DNA of 64,000 nucleotides, from positions 124,345 through 188,344 of the forward strand of contig NZ_LMNI01000012.1 in NCBI RefSeq assembly GCF_001422925.1, written 5' to 3'. This DNA comes from Microbacterium sp. Leaf288. Lineage in GTDB: Bacteria > Actinomycetota > Actinomycetes > Actinomycetales > Microbacteriaceae. Shown here in pieces: positions 60,894-64,000 of the stretch (position 1 is its first letter; each line of letters opens with the position of its first letter). The translations under genes were made by a program, and so were the position numbers. The notes below the pieces were generated by a model, which searched no databases, was not told where the DNA came from, and saw only the letters and a program-made list of their open reading frames with translations.

Positions 60894-61877
60894 TCAGGCG
60901 GCGGCCTCCGGCGGCGGGAACAGCGCGTCGATCGCCGCAAGGTCCGCGGCCGTCGGCGTCCACGCCGAGGCCGCCGCGGCGTTGCCGCGGACCTGCTCGG
61001 GAGTGGTCGCACCCGCGATGACGCTCGACAGCGCCGGACGCGACAGCAGCCACCCGAAGGTCGCCTCGAGCATCGTGATGCCCCGCTCGTCGCAGAACGC
61101 CCGATATCCCTCGAGTGCCTCCCACGGCGCGTCGTCGTAGATGTGGCGACGCTGCCGGATGATGCGCGTGTCGGCCGGCGCGGCATCCCGCGTGAACTTC
61201 CCGGTCAGCAGCCCGTTGTGGAGCGGGAAGTACGGGAAGAAGCCGAGACCGTAGCGCTCGACGGCCCGCAGCACGTTCCGCTCGGCTCCGCGCGCCAGCA
61301 GGCTGTACTCGTTCTGCGCCGAGACGAAGGGCACGCCGTGGCGCATGAGCGCGGTGAAATGGCCCTCCGCGACCTGCCAGCCCGAGAAGTTCGTGTGCCC
61401 GATGTAGCGCACCTTGCCCTCCCGGACGAGGTCGCCGAGCGCGTCGAGCGTCTCCTCCATCGGCGTGTCGTTGTCGGGCACGTGCAGCTGGTACAGGTCG
61501 ATCCACTCGGTCTTCAGGCGGGTGAGGGATGCCTCGACCGCGCGCCGGATGTACGACCGCGAGCCCTTCGCGCCCGACGGCGGGTAGCCCATGTCGCGGC
61601 CGGGATGCCCGAACTTGGTCGCCAGGACGACCTGGTCGCGCCGCCCCTCGAGCGCCTCCCCCATCAGCGTCTCGGACTGCCCCGGATCGCCGCCGTACAT
61701 GTCGGCGGTGTCGAGGAACGTCACACCGGCGTCGATCGCGGCGTCGAGCACGTCCCGGGTGCCCTCCAGCGTCTCGGTGCGGGTGCCGGGGCGACCGAAG
61801 TTGTTGCAGCCGAGGCCGACGGCGGAGACGAGCAGGCCGGACGCGCCGACCCGGCGCAGGGGAACAGTCGAGGTCAT
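60894..61877 (-). CDS. Aldo/keto reductase
   Basis: The 327-residue NADPH-dependent oxidoreductase shows the AKR tetrad: FLDTADMYG with Asp and Tyr (about residues 54-62), ATKFG with Lys (about 86), and IGHTNFSGWQ with the His equivalent. The C-terminal SVIAGATTPEQVRGNAAA binds the cofactor phosphate. It reduces carbonyls of unknown identity. TAGCGT six bases before the ATG predicts a leaderless mRNA. Confidence 0.9.
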   Translation of the reverse strand: MTSTVPLRRVGASGLLVSAVGLGCNNFGRPGTRTETLEGTRDVLDAAIDAGVTFLDTADMYGGDPGQSETLMGEALEGRRDQVVLATKFGHPGRDMGYPPSGAKGSRSYIRRAVEASLTRLKTEWIDLYQLHVPDNDTPMEETLDALGDLVREGKVRYIGHTNFSGWQVAEGHFTALMRHGVPFVSAQNEYSLLARGAERNVLRAVERYGLGFFPYFPLHNGLLTGKFTRDAAPADTRIIRQRRHIYDDAPWEALEGYRAFCDERGITMLEATFGWLLSRPALSSVIAGATTPEQVRGNAAAASAWTPTAADLAAIDALFPPPEAAA

Positions 61878-61883
61878 GCGTCC

Positions 61884-61889
61884 ACGCTA
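61884..61889 (-). promoter_or_regulatory. -10 element (TAGCGT) for leaderless aldo/keto reductase gene
   Basis: TAGCGT, six bases, ATG at 61877. Confidence 0.55.
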
Positions 61890-61923
61890 TCCCCGGATGC
61901 GGATGCCGCCGCCCGGGGTGAAA

Positions 61924-61957
61924 CGACAGCCCCTCGCCATCGGGCGAGGGGCTGTCG
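61924..61957 (-). terminator. Terminator downstream of the DUF5684-like gene
   Basis: A perfect 15-bp stem (61924-61938 with 61943-61957) has a four-base loop and is followed by TTT on the minus strand, six bases after the stop codon. Confidence 0.88.
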
Positions 61958-61963
61958 ATGCGG

Positions 61964-62779
61964 TTACGGCTTGGGCGCGTCAGGCGCCGGCGGCTCGGTG
62001 GTGGGCGGCTCGGCCGGGGGCGGCGGCGTCACCGGGGGCTGTGCGGCCGGAGGCGCTGCCGGAGGCTCGGTCGTGGCCGGCGGCGTGACCGGAGGCTGCG
62101 CGACCGGGGGCTGGGCAGCGGGCGGCGGCACCGGAGCGGCGGGCGCGGCCGGGGGCGCGGGCGGCGGCGTGTAGCCGGCGGGAGGCGCGGGCGGCGTGTA
62201 GCCGGCCGGCGGCTGGTAGCCCGCAGGGGCGCCGTAGCCGGGAGCGGTGGCCGGGTTCGGCGGGTAGCCGCCGGCCGGTGCCTGGGCGGGGATGCCCGAC
62301 CACACGGTGTTGTCGGCGAGGAAGGTGCCCGCCCACGGGGCTGCGGGGATCGCCGTGTTCCAGCGCGAGCGGTCGAACGCGTTGATGCCGAGCCACACGA
62401 TCGCGAGGAAGAAGTAGAGGATGAGCCAGACGGCTTCCTTCTGCAGCTTCAGGCCCACGCGCCAGGCGGCGAGGAGCGTGTAGATGAAGGCGGCGATCCC
62501 GATGAGGGTGCCGAGCACCGGAACCCACCCGAGTACGACGGCGCCGCCCCAGAGGATCAGCAGCCACCACGGGTTGAGATCGCCGAGCTTGACGAAGATC
62601 AGCGTGTTGTAGACCGGCACCCATGCACGCCAGCGGCCCTGGACGCCGGCCTTGTCGAAGACCTTCATGAGGAACCACGAGCCGATGACGTATCCGGCGA
62701 TCGCGAGCAGGAAGAGGAAGGGAGCGAGCACGAGCCAGGCGATGAGCGCCCCGGCTCCGCTGCCGTCGTTGTAATCCAT
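61964..62779 (-). CDS. DUF5684-like membrane protein with Pro-rich tail
   Basis: The 271-residue protein has four helices (about 10-37, 48-80, 84-110 and 118-138) with WFLMKVFDKAGVQGRWRAWVPVYNTLIFVKLGDLNPWW. That is the DUF5684-like signature, also seen in some signal-peptidase-associated membrane proteins. The last 110 residues are a low-complexity Pro/Ala/Thr tail with repeated PPAGYTPP and QPPVTPP. The ATG has GGAGG nine bases upstream, and a good sigma-70 promoter lies before it. Function unknown. Confidence 0.78.
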   Translation of the reverse strand: MDYNDGSGAGALIAWLVLAPFLFLLAIAGYVIGSWFLMKVFDKAGVQGRWRAWVPVYNTLIFVKLGDLNPWWLLILWGGAVVLGWVPVLGTLIGIAAFIYTLLAAWRVGLKLQKEAVWLILYFFLAIVWLGINAFDRSRWNTAIPAAPWAGTFLADNTVWSGIPAQAPAGGYPPNPATAPGYGAPAGYQPPAGYTPPAPPAGYTPPPAPPAAPAAPVPPPAAQPPVAQPPVTPPATTEPPAAPPAAQPPVTPPPPAEPPTTEPPAPDAPKP

Positions 62780-62852
62780 GTGGAGCGACCTCCGAGAGAG
62801 TCGGTTCGGGGAGCGCCCAAGCGCGCCACGGAGCCCCTGCTCCGCTCGACAC

Positions 62853-62882
62853 ATGCTAGCGACGCTCTCAGCTGCCTGTCAG
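62853..62882 (-). promoter_or_regulatory. Sigma-70-type promoter of the DUF5684-like gene
   Basis: CTGACA (complement of 62877-62882) and TAGCAT (complement of 62853-62858) are separated by 18 bases. This is the best -35/-10 pair seen in the window. Confidence 0.6.
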
Positions 62883-62929
62883 CATTGGCCCCCCATATCA
62901 AGGGGATGGCCCACTGAGGCGGCGGTGGA

Positions 62930-62935
62930 TACCCT
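62930..62935 (+). promoter_or_regulatory. Candidate -10 element (TACCCT) of the DUF4282-like gene
   Basis: TACCCT lies 28 bases before the ATG at 62964, with a GAAGGG site between them. Confidence 0.4.
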
Positions 62936-62963
62936 GAGCAGATCTCCCGACCGAAGGGCTGCC

Positions 62964-63416
62964 ATGACCGACCAGACTCCGTCCGCCTCGACTCCTCCGC
63001 CGCTGCCCCCGCAGTCCGCAGCCGACGCCGCGCGCGCGGCCGATCCTGACGACACCGGTGTCCCGACGGTCCGCGGTGAGGTCAACGAGGTCGGCCGAGG
63101 GTTCTTCTCGGCGCTGTTCGACCTGTCGTTCCGCACCTTCATCACGCGGCGACTGGCGAGCGTGTTCTACTTCGTCGGCCTGATCGCGATCGCCATCGGC
63201 TTCATCGTGTACTTCGTCGGCGGCATCATGAGTGCGATCTCGGTGATGTGGCTGAACGTCGGCGCCGGCATCACCGGGCTCGTCGCGACCATCATCGTGG
63301 TGCCGGTGGTGACGTTCCTCGCGATCATCCTGCTCAGGTTCATCATCGAGGCGGTCGTCGCCCTCATCGCGATCGCCGAGAACACCGAGCGCACCGCCGA
63401 GCACACGAAGCGCTGA
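62964..63416 (+). CDS. DUF4282-like membrane protein
   Basis: The 150-residue protein has a Pro/Ala-rich N terminus (1-40), then GFFSALFDLSFRTFITRRLASVFYFVGLIAIAIGF and a second helix pair (about 68-90 and 98-130). The FDLSFxxFxT block before two helices is the DUF4282 signature; function unknown. The ATG has GAAGGG upstream. It ends at a hairpin terminator. Confidence 0.82.
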   Translation: MTDQTPSASTPPPLPPQSAADAARAADPDDTGVPTVRGEVNEVGRGFFSALFDLSFRTFITRRLASVFYFVGLIAIAIGFIVYFVGGIMSAISVMWLNVGAGITGLVATIIVVPVVTFLAIILLRFIIEAVVALIAIAENTERTAEHTKR

Positions 63417-63458
63417 CCCGGCGGCGTCATCGCACGTGTTGCGTGCGGTGACGCCGGG
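63417..63458 (+). terminator. Terminator after the DUF4282-like gene
   Basis: CCCGGC plus GTCATCGCACG (63417-63436, with a three-base bulge) pairs with 63442-63458 around a five-base loop, directly after the stop codon. Confidence 0.7.
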
Positions 63459-63496
63459 CATTTGCGGCGACGGGACGGCAGGCGCAGAGTGGGCGG

Positions 63497-64000
63497 GTGC
63501 CCGATGCCTCCCTCGCCCCCGTCCTCGATGCCCCGCACGCCGATGCCACCGTGCTCGACAACGCCCCGTGGCACGCGCTCACCGGTCCGCACGCCTCGTT
63601 CGCGATCGGCGACGACCTCGTGCGCCGCTATCCGGAAGACGTGGCGCCGTTCGTCGCGGTGCGCTCGTGGGACGAGCCGGCGGTGTGGCAGGCGCTCGTC
63701 GACCTCGTGGGCCCCGGTGCCGAGATCGGGCTGTCGGGGTACGAGGGCGAAGTGCCGGCGGGATGGGAGGTCGTCGGCCAGGGCGAGGGGGTGCAGCTCG
63801 TCGAGACCGACGCGCTGCGACCGCAGCCCTATCCCGAAGCGATCGTGCTGGGCGCCGACGACGTTCCCGAGATGCTCGCGATCGTCGAGCGAAACCAGCC
63901 CGGCCCGTTCCGGCCGCGCACCTACGAGCTCGGACGGTACATCGGCATCCGCCGCGACGGCCGGCTGGTCGCAATGGCGGGCGAGCGCCTGCACCCCGAG
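63497..64000 (+). CDS. GNAT family N-acetyltransferase, 3' end outside the window
   Basis: The frame stays open for 168 codons from the GTG at 63497 to the window edge. The visible part has an N-terminal domain (about 1-115) and the start of a GNAT domain: VPEMLAIVERNQPGPFRPRT, ELGRYIGIRRDGRLVAMAGERLHPE, as in FR47-like acetyltransferases where LVAMAGER forms the beta4 strand. The acceptor is unknown. CAGAGT-N6 precedes the GTG, a degenerate leaderless signal. Confidence 0.8.
   Translation, partial: MPDASLAPVLDAPHADATVLDNAPWHALTGPHASFAIGDDLVRRYPEDVAPFVAVRSWDEPAVWQALVDLVGPGAEIGLSGYEGEVPAGWEVVGQGEGVQLVETDALRPQPYPEAIVLGADDVPEMLAIVERNQPGPFRPRTYELGRYIGIRRDGRLVAMAGERLHPE

Noticed and set aside
1-64000. 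tRNA, rRNA, insertion sequence, integrase or prophage genes
   Set aside because: None was recognised on either strand by reading; a covariance-model scan would be needed to exclude a tRNA formally.

Overview
The window is chromosomal DNA from a high-GC actinobacterium. The gene content points to the family Microbacteriaceae, most likely Microbacterium or a close relative. The clues are about 70% GC by eye, GTG starts, many apparently leaderless genes, the conserved order dxr - rseP - ispG - proS - nusA - ylxR - infB - rbfA - truB - ribF, an ECF42 sigma factor with its YciI/DGPF partner, an NhaA-thioredoxin fusion, and dispersed repeats of the CCGGTCGTTGAGC and TTCGACAGGCTCAG types. I see no insertion sequence, prophage, CRISPR array, rRNA or tRNA gene.

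Layout. (1) 1-5.6 kb: the first codons of coaBC, an NRDE-family protein, then a minus-strand deoxynucleoside catabolic operon (SorC/DeoR regulator, deoC, a full aldehyde dehydrogenase and a half-length one without the catalytic Cys) behind a dense cluster of palindromes. (2) 5.6-15.3 kb: the minus-strand information-processing backbone (ribF, two small membrane proteins, truB, uridine kinase, rbfA, infB, ylxR, nusA), with mutY inserted on the plus strand. (3) 15.4-26.5 kb: accessory genes between nusA and proS, namely an HdeD-lipase fusion, DUF1206, a PNPOx-fold protein, a SatP-like transporter, a PhoX-like phosphatase, a LOG-family protein and two exported or membrane proteins of unknown function. 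(4) 26.6-34.5 kb: RNB nuclease, pyroglutamyl peptidase, TetR regulator with a small membrane protein and paired operators, BenE transporter, PH-domain protein, APH-like kinase, YdcF protein, ispG. (5) 34.5-46.4 kb: nhaA-DsbA fusion, a trp leader peptide and attenuator in front of a fused anthranilate synthase, ECF42 sigma-YciI pair, the rseP site-2 protease, a YcnI copper-protein pair, a MurE-like ligase, a tandem palindromic repeat, dxr. (6) 46.4-64 kb: FKBP lipoprotein, PlsC acyltransferase, OsmC, asparaginase, alanine dehydrogenase, DUF5655, APC permease, an EccC/FtsK-like ATPase with a PP2C phosphatase, a heterodimeric ABC exporter, an aldo/keto reductase, DUF5684 and DUF4282 membrane proteins, and a GNAT protein cut by the window end.

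How the genes work together. The deoC operon would split deoxyribose-5-phosphate and oxidise the acetaldehyde. dxr and ispG act in the MEP isoprenoid pathway and flank the intramembrane protease gene. nusA, infB, rbfA, truB and ylxR serve transcription, translation initiation and ribosome or tRNA maturation. The trp leader ties the fused synthase to tryptophan supply. The two ABC half-transporters overlap by four bases and carry complementary defects in one ATP site, so they should form one heterodimer.

The most striking non-gene signals are a recurrent TANNNT-N6-RTG arrangement (hexamer, six or seven bases, start codon) that predicts many leaderless mRNAs including the trp leader itself, three spaced 12-bp palindromes on a 28-bp period between murE-like and dxr, operator clusters at the deo and TetR loci, stop codons supplied by a dispersed repeat, and strong over-use of GGATGC/GCATCC. 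No wholly new multi-gene system is evident; the best candidates for something undescribed are the 45.1-kb palindrome array and the FtsK/EccC-PP2C pair without WXG100 partners.
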